A stretch of 64,000 nt of DNA. It comes from Galaxea fascicularis (taxonomy: Eukaryota; Cnidaria; Anthozoa; Scleractinia; Euphylliidae). This document shows positions 20,932 to 32,790 of the stretch, piece by piece. Each line of letters starts with the position of its first letter. Position 1 is the stretch's first letter. The stretch is from assembly GCA_948470475.1 (NCBI GenBank), contig OX419338.1, positions 31,240,882 to 31,304,881 of the forward strand, in the 5' to 3' direction. Under the pieces are notes generated by a model. It was not told where the DNA came from, did not search any database, and saw only the letters and a list, made by a program, of their open reading frames with translations. Made by a program: the position numbers and the translations under genes.

Positions 20932-23900
20932 ATGATGTTATCCTATGAAGGGTTTAATAATTCGCTGGGAAATGGATCCGAGAAAATCAGGACTGATTTT
21001 CCAAAGGATACACCGAAAAGCATGTCCAGTGTAATTCAAGCCGTGATTTTAATCATTCTGGGAGTGTTGATTGTAGTTGGGAACTCCTTGACAATGCTAA
21101 CCGTATTGTGGTTGAGAAAACGCTGTCTGGTCGTCGACGTGTTGATATTCTCCCTTGCGTTAGTGGATGTTATGAACGCGTTAACAAGTGTCACAATTGC
21201 AGTTCTGATGCGTCTTTTTATCCTTCGTGGTCAAGAGTTCCCAAGGCTTCTATGTCAGGCTCAAGGATGGTGCATCGTGGCATTCGAGATGATGAGTGTG
21301 TTTGTAATATCTATGATTTGCTTCGATCGTTATGTAGCAATAGTAAAGCCATTTTGGCACAGGAGTCAAATGACTTGCACTCGAACTGTTAAAGCTACTA
21401 TTTTCGCTTCTGTGCTCTCAATTTTAGTAGCATCTTGCCCACTCCTGGGCTGGGATACATACCGTCAATTAGATTGGCTTGCCATTTGCCTGTTCGACTA
21501 TCGAAGCAGTTACGCCATTTTCATAGCCATTTTTGGGTATGTTCAATTGATCTTCGTCTTTGTCTCTTCGATGGCTATTGTGCATTCCCTAAGAAACTTC
21601 TCTGACAGACAACGCCGGTTAAAAGCAAAGCACACCCCCAAGATGAGGATGGAAGGGTCGCGGCAAGCAACGCATAGCACAAGTAAACCAAATCATGGTC
21701 AAAAGCAAAGTCGACAGTTGGCCAAAATTGGTATGATAGTTGTCGTGTTTTTCTACATGAGCTGGCTACCTCTCATGGTAAGTTACAGAAAAATGTTTGT
21801 TTTGCAAGTAAAGTTTAGTCATTCTGTCGAAAAACGACTTACAAGAAATGCTCCTTACCTCTCTCGAGCCACACCCGCCAAGCTTGTCTGGATTTTCCGG
21901 CCACTTTTCATCGGCGTTAATTTGTTTGAAAATAGCGTTCGCCCTTGAGCTCAAGGTTTTAAAACATGTTAGGAAGATGGTGTTACGTTTGAGTGTCTTA
22001 TTCAATCAGCCAATCCGTTAATGGAAGTGTTAGGTGTTATAATTAACCTTGACAAGAGCGGCAAATTTCTACATATTGTTGTTGTTCCCATATATTGTTT
22101 GCTGTCGATGAGTGTATATTTACCCACGAATTCAAACTTTCATTCCGGTAATTGTACAGCTCAGTGTATGTAGAATACAGATTTGCATGTTTATCATTGA
22201 GCCGGATTTCGTTTAAAAAGAACTAACGTAGATGTGCGATGATATGCATGTTTAGGTTAGTTTTAGAAGCGCCCACAACAGCCCTGCAGCAAGATCTTTA
22301 GTTAAACCACCAACTATGCCATATTTATGCGCAGTTTTACAGTTACATAGACTTAATTTCCCTAGACGGTCAATAAAGGCAACTTTGAAAGTGATTTTGT
22401 TTCACAAGCGCGGTCAAACATCTTTTCGTATGATTTTGTGCGGCTCTTTTCAGTCAGAGCCCGCGGCATGATGAAATTGAAATTTAGTTTACGTAATATG
22501 AAGTAGAGCGGGGCATCGTGCAAAAAATAGAAAATTGGTCTCTTCATTCGCATGGAAAATACTGTGAATTTTCATTTTGTAATTTTCATTTTGTAGTTTA
22601 ATTCTTTATTGTAATCTTTCAACTGAATTCAAGGGAAAAATATGTGCTTTTGTTTCTCTTTTTGAAGATATTGAATGGCGACCTGATACTAAATTTTTAC
22701 TCTATCTATTAATATATTTGTTACTGATCATTTCTGTTCCGGCAAAGTGACATTTGATATGCAACCTTAATGAAAATTTTGATACGCTTGTTTACAATTC
22801 GTATTACGAATCCTTTATGGCTCAATATAAATCCGCCATATGACAAAAATCCAAAGTCAGATAAAACTAGTTTGACATAGCATTGTTTAAATGAACCACG
22901 ACGAGTTGTTTTCTTCCATTGGCAATTTTAAAATCACCGGTAATGGTATAAGTTGCATTTGGAGTATTGGCTTCACCAGTTCAAAAATCATATTATGTGC
23001 AAATTTGGTTCTTCCAAGGTAACGATCAATACAAAGCTTTGAGAATAATGGCTTGCAAGTGAAAACGTCTTAACTCAGCTAGCATAGAAGAAAAATTGTT
23101 ACAACAGACATTTGTCAAAACCAGCTCGCTTGTAAAAACGATCGAGAAAGCATAAATAATACAAAAATCTTTGACGTTATTAAGACATATAGCTAGTATA
23201 TTGCCCAGTGTCCAGACACTTCACTAAAAAGCTGGTGTAACTTTCCTTCCTGTGTCGCAAGAGTTCTGAAATTTGGCCCTGAGGCAATCCATTTAGTCTG
23301 TAATAATAATAATAATAACCTTTATTTAAAGAGGGTAACACCTATTACTATAAAGTATTCTCCCTTGTGGCGCTCTAAATCAAATAAACTTTAAATCAAA
23401 TCGATCAAATGTTGGTTTTGAGGAGAAGGGAAAACCGGAGTACCCGGAGAAAAGCCTCTCGGAGCAGAGAAGAGAGTGCAGGAATCGAACCCGGGACACA
23501 TTGGTGGAAGGCGAGCGCTCTCACCACCGCGCCAACCCTGCTCCTCGTGACGATAAAACGTTATTCGTTTTCACGTTCGTATGTCTCGCGTTATTTGCAT
23601 TTCTGCAGAGCTCCTTTGTTGCCCAGTATCCTGACAGTGAGCCCAGTATCCAGACACAATAAATAACAAGGTTATCAAGTGCAACTTTCAGCAGATTGGC
23701 GATGTATAGCTTAACTTTCCATTTCGAAAATATAAATTGACTTAGGTTAGCCGATGTTTTGACTTCCCATTCCGGTTATGCAAAATACAGTCACGCGAAA
23801 CTGTGAAACACGCAGAAAATACTTCGCCTCAACCCCTGAAATAAAGAGTTGTGTAGTATGAAATTGCATACTTATCCTAAGATAAAATAACTGTTAACGA

Positions 23901-24838
23901 TATTAAATTAATCTTATACGAACACTTTACGCCGCTTCTTCAACGATTTTGGAAAGTAACTAAAGAAAAAACTGTCCGGATACTGGGCGTACTTACTCAA
24001 AATTTACAGAAAGTTTCCGACCTTCGTTATTATAGAGAAGTTAAATTTCAAGTAGAATAAATCGATATTCTGACCAATTTACCTCTTTACTATTCTAATA
24101 CCCAACAGTTCCCTTCAAAATATCACACTTTACAGACCCTTGATTGGACAGCGGTAGTTTCACAGCGCAGTGGAAACCCGTATAGAACGGAGCCTTCTAC
24201 AAATGTTTCGCGACCTAAAAGCCCGTTAAAACTTGCGTTCAAAAGCTGGAATGTTTGACTTCCTTTCGGAATACTTCGTTTGCCAGAAATTAATAAGCGT
24301 GTCGCAAAAATTGAAATTGTTTTTAACTGCCCTGATACTGGTACCGTCCGGATGGCAACATAATCATTATGTTGCCCAGTATCCGGACGGTACCAGTGCA
24401 TGATGCAACATCATATGTGGACTTTATTTGTTATACTGATTGTTGTGTTTCTTGAAATATGTGGGACGCGAGTCTTCTGTGAATGAGAGACCTCCAGACA
24501 TTCACGAAGTAATAATCAATCCAACTTTCTGATTCGTTTGCGAAAACCTAGACTCTTTGTTGACAGTGGCCTAGTTTCTCGAAAACACTGAAACTTGCTT
24601 TGCTATTTTGTTTTGACTTCGACAGCTGTGTATTACGATCAAGCAAGTATCCGCCACGGATATCTCCCAGATGGTGTTTTTAGCGTCATTTCTGGCCCTG
24701 ACAAGTCCTTTAGCCAATCCATTCGTTTACTTCCTGATGTGGAAGAGGTACAGACTTGCTTTAGCTCAGTTGACATGTGGTTATCATCTTCGCAAGCGGA
24801 ATGACAAAAGAGTCTACTCCAGAGGTAATTATTCGTAA
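20932..24838 (+). CDS. Class A (rhodopsin-like) GPCR, two exons
   Basis: Exon 1 (20932-21777) encodes an N-terminus with two sequons, TM1 (VVGNSLT, with GN at 50-51), TM2 (SLALVD), TM3 with Cys108 and FDRY (131-134), TM4, Cys186 in loop 2, TM5, a basic third loop and TM6 ending SWLPLM. A phase-0 donor (CTCATG|GTAAGT) follows at once. Exon 2 (24626-24838), after an acceptor TTCGACAG, is also phase 0 and supplies TM7 with NPFVYF and a short basic tail ending in TAA. Total is 352 residues. The frame runs on past the donor, but without TM7, so the spliced form is the receptor. The start is the first ATG in frame; a second ATG follows directly. The ligand is unknown. Confidence 0.82.
23299..23542 (-). 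mobile_element. tRNA-derived SINE in the GPCR intron, minus strand
   Basis: Same family as 16500-16783. It has a TAATAATAA tail at the left, GGTTTTGAGGAGAAGGGAAAACC and CGGAGTACCCGGAGA in the body, and a minus-strand B-box GGTTCGATTCCTG near 23481 and A-box-like GGCGCGGTGG near the right end. It lies against the direction of the host gene. Confidence 0.75.
24330..24401. repeat. Long near-perfect hairpin in the GPCR intron
   Basis: ACTGGTACCGTCCGGAT...GGCAACATAAT is followed by ATTATGTTGCC...ATCCGGACGGTACCAGT with a minimal loop and one 4-base bulge (CAGT), giving arms of about 28 bp. The right arm contains CCCAGTATCCGGAC, a motif that recurs elsewhere in this intron. Confidence 0.85.
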
Positions 24839-25181
24839 TTTATGGGCGACATGAGGATAGGTCATTTATTTGATACGCGCCTTTGCTGCATAAATCACTT
24901 ATTTTGGAAGTGATGCCTAAGATTAGACTTTTTTGAATTAGCTAGGTTACCTGACAGAAAAGATTCAGAAGGTTTTCTGCGTTCCTTTGCTTAATGACAG
25001 GAACGAAGAAAACTCTCTGAATCTTTTCACATTTATTCATTTTGTTTCCTGGACACCTTAAGCCTGGTTTCCATATAATCGCCCCGATCGCCCCAATTGC
25101 CGCGATCGCGCGAAATAGTGTGTAGGCGATCCGGGCGATTCACTTTTTCCATTTGATCGCCCCGATCGCCTGTGAGGTCGA

Positions 25182-25424
25182 GTGTACTGGGCAAGTCCTG
25201 GATCAGAGTTAAGTATTTTCGCGCCAGATGGAATCAAAGATGGCGGCGGGAAATCGAAGATCAAGCTCGTGGCTTGTTATTTATTGCTATTGACGATATT
25301 GTGGCGCAGTAGAACAAGGGAAGCCCCAAATGCACGGAAGCACAGATTCTGGATGCGACAAATGTATCAGAAAAGAGAACAGTTAGGTGCTTTTCATACG
25401 CTGCTTGTGGTTGATATGGTTTGA
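25182..25424 (+). pseudogene. Harbinger transposase (HARBI1-like) N-terminal fragment
   Basis: An 80-codon frame ends in a segment resembling the N-terminal part of Harbinger nucleases: RKHRFWMRQMYQKREQLGAF, where the family commonly has a Trp-containing RRFWVRP-like motif followed by a Gly-aromatic-Leu stretch. The DDE catalytic domain is absent, so it is a remnant left by internal deletion. It lies between the TIRs of the element at 25061-26016. Confidence 0.55.
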
Positions 25425-25425
25425 G

Positions 25426-25726
25426 AGCCAGTTTAGGTTCTCAAACTCTGGCGGTACTTTTGGAACTGCATCACATCCAGATCCAGAGGGAACATTCTTT
25501 CGCTTTTTCAGCCATCGTCCGTACAGAGTTATGAAGTGCGAATATGCTTGTACTTCTTTTCGGCTTGGTCTGGACCAACCTCAAACTTTCCCCCGATTTT
25601 TTTCCAGCAATTCAACCGTATGGACTTATTTTTGTAATCCTTACAAAGTTAATTGTATAAACATTCATATTTTTGGATTTCTTCTATAAATAAGGCGGAG
25701 TTGAAATTATCGCTGCCCGACGCCAT
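25426..25726 (-). pseudogene. Harbinger-associated Myb/SANT (MADF)-like protein, broken
   Basis: On the minus strand an ATG at 25724-25726 starts a frame that meets a TAA at codon 26. The match resumes in the same frame with a Trp-Lys-Lys helix-like segment, then shifts frame near 25535 and ends in PPEFEN. MADF or Myb-like proteins of this kind are the DNA-binding partner encoded by Harbinger elements, usually in opposite orientation to the nuclease, as seen here. Non-functional. Confidence 0.55.
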
Positions 25727-26016
25727 TTTTAAAGTGTCAAAGAGAACAAGGAATTCTGGTCACGAAACAGTGCATACTGGGATACATTCCGATCTTCCCA
25801 GTCGCTCGAATCGCCTGGAGTGGTTTCCATATGATCGCACACAAATTTTACTCGATCGTCCCGATCGCCCGGATAGAGCAGAGTTCTATCTGGGCGATCA
25901 CGATCGCCCCTCAACCTTCCGTTACTGTTTCCATATAATCGCCCGGATCGTCCGTACACTATCTCGAGCGATCGAGGCGACCCGGGCGATCGGGGCGATT
26001 ATATGGAAACCAGGCT

Positions 26017-26993
26017 TTAGAGTCGCACTACTCATAGTCAAAAACAAAAATATGCATGACTACCTATGATGATACAGATAATAAATATGTTTGCTTTCAG
26101 TTGTGAAGACAATGCACCAAACATACTTGCAAACTTTTTCTGACTCAAAGGCAGTGAAATTTTTAATATTCTGAAAGTGCAAGGATTTTCGAAGACAAAA
26201 CGACCATTTCCGACGATTTCCAAATTCGTCCGAAGACTTACGAAGACGCCTGGAGATTTCGGACGGACGTTCCGAAAACTTTAGAAGTTCACAAGAAAAT
26301 GATTTTGCCGCAGTGTCTTTCCTTCAAAAATCATACATTTCGGGGAAAGAATTGTCGTTTTTTTTTCTATATTACATGGACTTTTCTGTGATAGCTCACA
26401 TTTTTCGACCAAGTGTCAGAAAATTCGTCCCGTGCGCGTGAGTTGGCGTGAATAATAGAAGTAGAGAAGAAAGATTTTCATGTTCAAAAGCAAAGCGAAT
26501 AGTGAAAACTGAATAGTCCTTCACGTGTAAAAATTTAAGCAATCAACGTTATATTCTTCCAAAGATTCAATGGCTGGAATTTGGTTGCAACCGAGCAACT
26601 TTTCTAGTGGAAAAATAACTTCTTCTTGTTTTAGTTGAGTGAAGATCGTTGTGTATTGATGTCTCACATCGGGAATCAGTGATCCTTATGTTAACCCTTA
26701 CTGCCCTAAGTAATATCACTGACATCAACTGAAGTTGCTCTTCACTAACCCAACGAAAGCTCTCTCTAACTTTAATTTTTCTATCTATATTTTAATTAAC
26801 TTTCTTTTTTTCTTGGTTACAATGTGGTGTCAGCATGAGAGCAAAATGTAAAAACAGCCACAAGCAAACTATAAAAAGCAAGCTGCGACTTGTTTCTGTT
26901 TTTCCAGGTTATATCTTTGCATTTTTTTAACGTCAAAGTACACTGCATTTACGTATATTTTTAAACGAGACATTTTTTTTTTCAGAATGTAAG
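26017..26993. other. Intergenic, no gene seen
   Basis: AT-rich sequence with no ORF or repeat that I can support. A T-rich tract with an AG acceptor-like end (TTTTTTTTCAG) closes it at about 26985. Confidence 0.4.
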
Positions 26994-27215
26994 ATGGAAG
27001 GACAGCGAAGCAAACAAAATAACGCAATCGTATTGACACCGGCTCCCAAGTCAAGCACCACACGCCGGAGTATGGATGGCTGTGCTAATCAGTCGTCCTC
27101 CTCAGCAACTGCAAAACGAAACTGCATTGCGTCTGCTACTGTGCCAGGAGTCGAGCAGAAGGTTGCAGTCAATCGGGCATCCAAGAGGAAGGAATATGTT
27201 TATAAAAGACGGTGA
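26994..27215 (+). CDS. Short hypothetical ORF / possible exon, Ser/Thr/Lys-rich
   Basis: The 73-codon frame starts at ATG 26994, eight bases after a good acceptor (TTTTTTTTCAG). It is GC-richer than its surroundings and its codons look used. The product is basic and rich in Ser, Thr and Ala (for example QSSSSATAKR). It ends at TGA 27215, though AGACG|GTGATC near the end could act as a donor. No domain is recognised. It may be an exon of an otherwise unseen gene, or chance. Confidence 0.25.
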   Translation: MEGQRSKQNNAIVLTPAPKSSTTRRSMDGCANQSSSSATAKRNCIASATVPGVEQKVAVNRASKRKEYVYKRR

Positions 27216-29788
27216 TCGTAACTCTACTGACAAATACGTTTGCGGTTAGAAGAGAGAAGTGTCTGTGTACACAAAAATGACAGCGTAGACATTGATGGCT
27301 GATCATAAGCAAACTCCAACTGACATCGTTGGAGTAACATGGAAAAGACCCGGGGAAAAGAGTACCAATATGGCGCAATTTCTGGAACGTTAGTTATTTG
27401 TATAGTAAAAAACAACCGGTTGGGCTGTTCAAGGCGTGGCGCAAAAAAACCGGTTTCCAAACACGCGCTCGCTCAGTTGAGTAACTCGTTGTTTTTATTT
27501 TGACGAGCCCACAGGAGTTACTTTCAAAACACGAACTCAGCTTTAATACATACCACCAAAACCATCTAATTTTCACTCTTCCTAGTTGTACCTCCCGAAG
27601 CAAAGGAGTTCAGTTGCCGCGTAAAAATTCGGACGCCGAAATATATATATTACTTGGGTTTTTCGCGCAATGTTGTCTGAGAATGTCAGAATGATTAGCC
27701 TGCGTGGCCCGCTGCGCCAAAAGGCAAGGCTATAGAACCGACCGCTTACGTACACTCACGCTAGGGTGTAGAATGATCAACATCCGTATACAGTAATTGC
27801 ACACTGTTAGTGTTTCAGCACTCGTCCAATTTCCTGTGACATCTAGAAATGAGTTCAGAAGGTTTCATCTTCTTTCTCTGTTCTGATCGATTGCTTCTCA
27901 AGCTACTAATCTAACGAAACTCCGTTGAGATAAATGTTTTTCAAGGGTTTGTGATGCGGCTGAGGGTCATCCAACTATTCAAATCAACCAAAAGCCGTTG
28001 AAAGGCGTTTGGTGTTTGAAGCCTTGTTTAAAGTGACGTATCCATTAGCAAGACGAATTTTATCTGTTCTAATTGCTTGGTTCAAATTTTAATTAATGGA
28101 AAATTTTGTAGGGAACAAAATCTTCCTTGACGGAAATTGCTAGCTAAAATCAACATTCCACGAACTAGGGAACTATTTACTTTCCGAAAATGATACAGCT
28201 GACGTTTTTGAGTGACAAAAACAGCAAATGTAACCCTTCCAAATTCATCCGGGGATATTATTTCCTCAATTGTGAATTTTTTTAAGGCCATGTTTCAGTG
28301 ACGTGCCTCTTTAATTTGATCGACAACGAAAACCTTAGGCGAAGTATCCTCCTCCTAGGAGATATCTACCGAAACTTGTCGTTGGGTGCCCCTGACGGCT
28401 AAGCTTCAATAATTTCTGTGGCTTACAAGTTGACGCACAGTCATGTTCGTTTTGAAATAACCTAGTAACGTAAGTATAAGCTATTTAAAACTAATTATAA
28501 TTCAGCTTAGGATGGGATACGCGCTTACTACAATACGCTCGATAAGCTATTTCCCTGCGTCTAAAATGAAATGCGGTCCGTTTTCCTTGGATCGTGCTCA
28601 AATCTGGCCGTCGTGTGATTTAGCGCGCACTCCAGGGATCACTTTCTTTATTTATTAACCCCAGGTCACGTCCAAATTCGATTAATTCTCATTAAAATGT
28701 ACATCCAAATGCAGATTGAACATTTTCCAATAACTGAACCGGAAAATTAATCTTTGAAATATGTGAAAATGACAATTGCACTCTACTTAAGGAAATGGTT
28801 CACATGATTCTTGTATAGTAGCAGAAATTCAAACCGAACTGAGTCAATTGAAGGTAATGTCAGATGCAGTAGTAAAGGTTTGTTAATATTACTAAATATA
28901 GTATTTTCAACTTTTTGCATTTTACTTGAATTAGAGCTAACCTAATTAAGTCAGATGAGATAAGCCATTTGCCGAGCAGTCAATATCACCACTACCGACC
29001 ATATCTTATAATTAAGGTAAACTCAGCCGCAGAATTTAATCTTAGCAGAGGTACATTCAACCAAAATTGAATCGTACTAGAGGTAAATTCAGCCAAAATT
29101 TTACAATCCTAGGACAAAGTAAACTAATAAATCCTCGAACAATGATTTGTTGTGAAATATATTCGTTGTTATTGATTGAAGAGCGTATCAGCTCTTTAAA
29201 AAGTTAAGCCGAGAGCCTGGTAATGGCGTTGGTAATTTCCACGCTCATTTTCCTCGTCTTGTAAATGATATTGGAATTTTTTATGGTCATTCTGATTCTG
29301 CTCAAAGTGGGACGGTTTATAAATTTCATGGTCATTTTCTGCATGTTTTCCAACACATGCTGGAAATTTCCACTGTCCCAAATAATTATTATTTAAGTCT
29401 TACAAAGTGGTTTGAGATTTGGCAAAATATGCTCCCTGTTTGAGAAATACTAGTACTGCCACCCTAGTCAAAATTCGGTAATTTCAGCCTGCTTTTATAA
29501 ATTATTTATGTTTGTTGGAGAAATTTGTGTAAAATAGGCATGAAAAAATATTACAAATTAAAAAATAATAATAAACATTTTATTGGCAAAAGAAAGCTAT
29601 TCAGTTTAGATTATGCTACATATTAGAACGTCCGTGTTTAGAGAAACAGTTGCATTCTGATGAGTGAACTATGCAAATTTGGAGGTTAATTTGCTGATCG
29701 CCTATTCCGGAGCCTTTTGAAATCACACAGAAACCTCGTCAGCAGATGGTAATCTCAAACACAATAACCGCTTCTTCTTGGACGTAAC
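27216..29788. other. Intergenic, no gene seen
   Basis: AT-rich. Imperfect short direct repeats (GAGGTA-ATTCA-CCAAAATT) occur at about 29040-29105. No ORF above chance. Confidence 0.4.
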
Positions 29789-30127
29789 ATGAAGACGGCG
29801 ACGGCGTTGACGACGGCAACGAGAACGCCACAAAACAGTGGGCTTAATGAGCAAAAACAATCGTTCTGCAGGTGCGTTTTACATTTTCGTACATTTCTTT
29901 ACCATCCTCTGCAAAACAACAACGTGAAATGACCAAGAACGTGAGTGCATGACGGCAAAATCTTCTTTCTTTTCACCTACTTTGACGTCGTTCATAGTAA
30001 CTTAGTCCCTGGAGAGTTCGCCAGCATTTTCCAAGTTAAACTGATTTTAATGATTGCGAAAGAGTTACAAAAACGAGAAGTTATATTTTAAATGACGTTC
30101 TCGTTGCTGTTGCCGTCCTCGTCTCTT
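29789..30127. mobile_element. MITE with GACGGCGACGGCGTTGACG-type ends
   Basis: The left end has GAAGACGGCGACGGCGTTGA and GACGGCAACGAGAACG. The right end has the inverted CGTTCTCGTTGCTGTTGCCG and TCCTCGTCTC. The GC-rich ends stand out from AT-rich surroundings. No coding capacity. Confidence 0.5.
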
Positions 30128-30725
30128 AAACTCCCTACAGTACTATTACCGACGCACTGACAAATGGAATCTACAACTTTACTTGTGTTTTTTCTTTGAC
30201 TCAAGATGTAATTCGTACATCTTTAATTTAATGGCAAACCCGTCTAGATACGCGAGGTTAACACAGTTCGTTGGCAGATGCATGTATTCGATAAGAAAAA
30301 CGCAAAAGCGGCCTCTTCTCTTTGGAATTCACAAAATGACTAACAACGGAATGAACAAGTTCAATTTGTTTGTGCATCATGGCCAAAAACGAGAGACGTC
30401 TGAAAGTGAGCGAGAAAAAAATACAACAAGTACATTAACCTTGATATATTGACAGGAGGGTTTGATGTTGGAGTTAACTAGAGGCATTTTTGCATATCAT
30501 CAGTGACAATAAAGAAAAGGTTATAAAAACCTTAATGAGTAGCAAAATGTTGCTCTCTCACTGCCTAGTTTGGTCGCCCTGTTTGGGTCTCTCTCTGTCT
30601 GTCTTTCTATGCCCGTCTTCCCTCCTTGATTATGTTTGTCCCTTGGTGTTATTTTTATACCGTGTTTCTATTTATTTATCCTGTCAGGTCGGAGGGACAT
30701 TGCAAACATAAGAGATAAGGACATA
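30128..30725. other. 5' flank of GPCR at 30726; possible upstream intron
   Basis: An acceptor-like sequence (ATTTATCCTGTCAG, 30674-30687) precedes the GPCR frame by 38 bp, so a 5' exon may lie upstream. It was not identified. Confidence 0.35.
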
Positions 30726-31865
30726 ATGGAGGAGAAAATAACAACAAAAAGTGTGCAGTCAGCATTGGTAGTTACCGCTCTAGTAGGAAATCTTCTTGTC
30801 TGTCTTGTCATTCTTAAAACCAGAGCCATTAGATCGCCATTGTATTATCTTATCATGAATTTAGCCATCGCAGATTTAATGATCGTAATTTCTTTTACCC
30901 CACGACATATCCTGGAGGGACTCTATCGCCATCCACGCGGAACGATAGCAGTAATTTTATGCAAGACTATCACATCGGATACTTTCACCTGGGTAGGAGC
31001 GGTGGCAGCTTCCATGACATTAGTGGTGATAGCCTACGAGCGATTCGCGGCTCTCACCGCTCCACTTGAAAACCTATCCAATTTCAGCGGTACAAAATTG
31101 AAGGCTGCAGTTGTCGTATCTTGGGTGTTTGCGGTTATTTTCAACATTCCATTGTTTTACGTACGAGGCTTTAACAATGAGCGTGGATTCTGCGAGAGTC
31201 TCTGGTCAAGTTCAGCACTTTACGTGGGTTATAATGTCACTTGGTTAGTCCTGATTGGCCTTCTTCCATGTTGTCTGATGGCATTCTTCTATGGAAAGGC
31301 GATTGCACAATTAAGGAAAAAGGTTGTACCCAGATGCCATGCCTCAGTGTCGGTGATGGAAACTCGAAAGAAGGTAACTAAGATGCTCATGGCAATAACC
31401 GCAATATACGGAATCTGCTGGATTCCCAACCTCATCTTTTACGTCGTATGGTGCTTCTATTTGCACGGGAATGTGATGTATACTATAAATGAGGTATTCC
31501 TTGTGTTATTGTTAGTAAATTCCTCTATCAATCCCATTGTGTACGCCGCGCAAAATCGCCTATTTAGAAGAAGAATGGTCGAAATTTTGTGTGGATGTAA
31601 GAAGCTATCTAAGAATGAAAACGCTACTCTTTCTCTGTCAAAAGTGAGAAACTTTACAGTTAACATAGAAATGAAGAGTTCTCCACATAGGGAAAGCAAG
31701 GCAAAAGAACGGGCCTTAACCAACCTGGAGGAACATCATTCACAAATATTCAGACACAGACGTAGGCCAAATATCGCCAAAGAATCCAACGATGTCGCAA
31801 GTGGTTGTCGAAAAATGAGTCAAGCCAAGCAAAAGGAACTTCAAAGCTTGCAAATCTTCCATTGA
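30726..31865 (+). CDS. Class A (rhodopsin-like) GPCR, neuropeptide-receptor-like
   Basis: The 379 residues from ATG 30726 show TM1 with GNLLV (21-25), TM2 NLAIAD (45-50), Cys79 and Cys156 for the loop disulphide, AYERF (103-107) as the DRY equivalent, TM6 CWIP (231-234) and TM7 NSSINPIVY (265-273). The C-tail of about 95 residues is long, basic and Ser-rich. The set ERF + CWIP + NPIVY is typical of peptide-receptor-like class A GPCRs, but the ligand is not deducible. Only about 10 residues precede TM1, and the frame is open further upstream to an acceptor-like site at 30687. An extra 5' exon with the true N-terminus is possible. Confidence 0.82.
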   Translation: MEEKITTKSVQSALVVTALVGNLLVCLVILKTRAIRSPLYYLIMNLAIADLMIVISFTPRHILEGLYRHPRGTIAVILCKTITSDTFTWVGAVAASMTLVVIAYERFAALTAPLENLSNFSGTKLKAAVVVSWVFAVIFNIPLFYVRGFNNERGFCESLWSSSALYVGYNVTWLVLIGLLPCCLMAFFYGKAIAQLRKKVVPRCHASVSVMETRKKVTKMLMAITAIYGICWIPNLIFYVVWCFYLHGNVMYTINEVFLVLLLVNSSINPIVYAAQNRLFRRRMVEILCGCKKLSKNENATLSLSKVRNFTVNIEMKSSPHRESKAKERALTNLEEHHSQIFRHRRRPNIAKESNDVASGCRKMSQAKQKELQSLQIFH

Positions 31866-32579
31866 CAGGAATCTCTGGCCGATTTTTCACTAAAAATATA
31901 TAAGAAGCGTAAGTGGCAAATGTACAAGGTAGTGTAGGATTTTGCGCTTCTTAACAGTAATGGAGGCCACGAATAAAGCCGCGGCAACACTTTCGATGGT
32001 GATTTTGAATTTGTTTTTGAAAATTGAAACATCGTCAGTGCGTGGTGGTGGCTACACGAGTCATAAAGTTCGTGATTTTGTCGCGAAAAATTGACTGTAT
32101 TCGGAATTTCTCACGATTTTTCCTGCGATTTTTTCAGCTGTCGTCACCGCACAACTCGCGCGCGAAGTTGGCTACACATACGATTTTCACCGTGACAATT
32201 TTCAAAAAAATCGCTTAACCATCTCAAGCAGAAAAAGCCATTGCCTCGGCTTGAGGCAATGGCTTTTGCCAAATTGAATTGTCAGAAGGTTCGGTGAACA
32301 GAGACTCCTCTCTCTAAGGTCAACTTCTCTCACTATGGGGCCGCATTTACGCAAACTGTCGTATGTCCAGGGCGGTCTCATTTTGGGGGCACATCAGCAG
32401 AACAGTAGAATGTTTTTTTAAAATGACTTGACATTTTCAATCCGATATTGGACGTCCAAAACATTTGTCGCACTCCTCTTTCAAATTTCAAAACCAACAA
32501 TCAATCAATCGATCAGAGTTTAGGTTCTTTTAAATCCACATCCTGCTTTGAGGAGAAGTGTGGATTTGAAGAGAAGTGG
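31866..32579. other. Intergenic, with a perfect hairpin at 32233-32267
   Basis: No gene seen. AAAAGCCATTGCCTC and its complement flank a 5-base loop (GGCTT) at 32233-32267, a perfect 15-bp stem. It may be one end of a small element. Confidence 0.5.
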
Positions 32580-32603
32580 CCTTAACATCACTGCCCAATT
32601 AAT

Positions 32604-32790
32604 GAGACCAATGACACAACTATCTGAACTAAAGCAGATATTGATCCCACAGTCAACATGATCTCACCAGAAATTTTGAGACCGTGGTATTGGTCCGGCC
32701 TGGGGTCAGTGAACCCGCGTTGACTTTCCGCTTCAGCAGTCCGGTGTGCTACTAACTGAACTAACTTGCTGAGACCGAATGAGCTCGAAA
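32604..32790 (-). mobile_element. tRNA-derived SINE (second family), copy in unit 1
   Basis: The minus strand carries a tRNA-like head, with A-box-like TTAGTAGCACACCGG and a B-box-like GTTCACTGACCCC region. The tail has ATCAATATCTGCTTTAGTTC. Paralogous copies at 40396-40565 and 45078-45255 occupy the same place in the other units, so insertion came before the unit duplications. Confidence 0.6.

Larger units (their letters stand above)
25061..26016. mobile_element. Decayed PIF/Harbinger-like DNA transposon
   Basis: Both ends read AGCCTGGTTTCCATATAATC inward, continuing as CGCCCCGATCGCC, so the TIR exceeds 30 bp. They are flanked by TTA at 25058-25060 and 26017-26019, the three-base TWA target duplication typical of PIF/Harbinger. 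Further internal copies of the GATCGCCC block occur near both ends. Two gene remnants inside, a transposase-like piece on the plus strand and a Myb/MADF-like piece on the minus strand, match the two-gene plan of the superfamily. Confidence 0.8.

Noticed and set aside
20932..21777. Assignment of the GPCR to prostanoid receptors
   Set aside because: The TM7 exon carries NPFVY rather than the D-P-W-x-Y usual in prostanoid receptors, so only class A is claimed.
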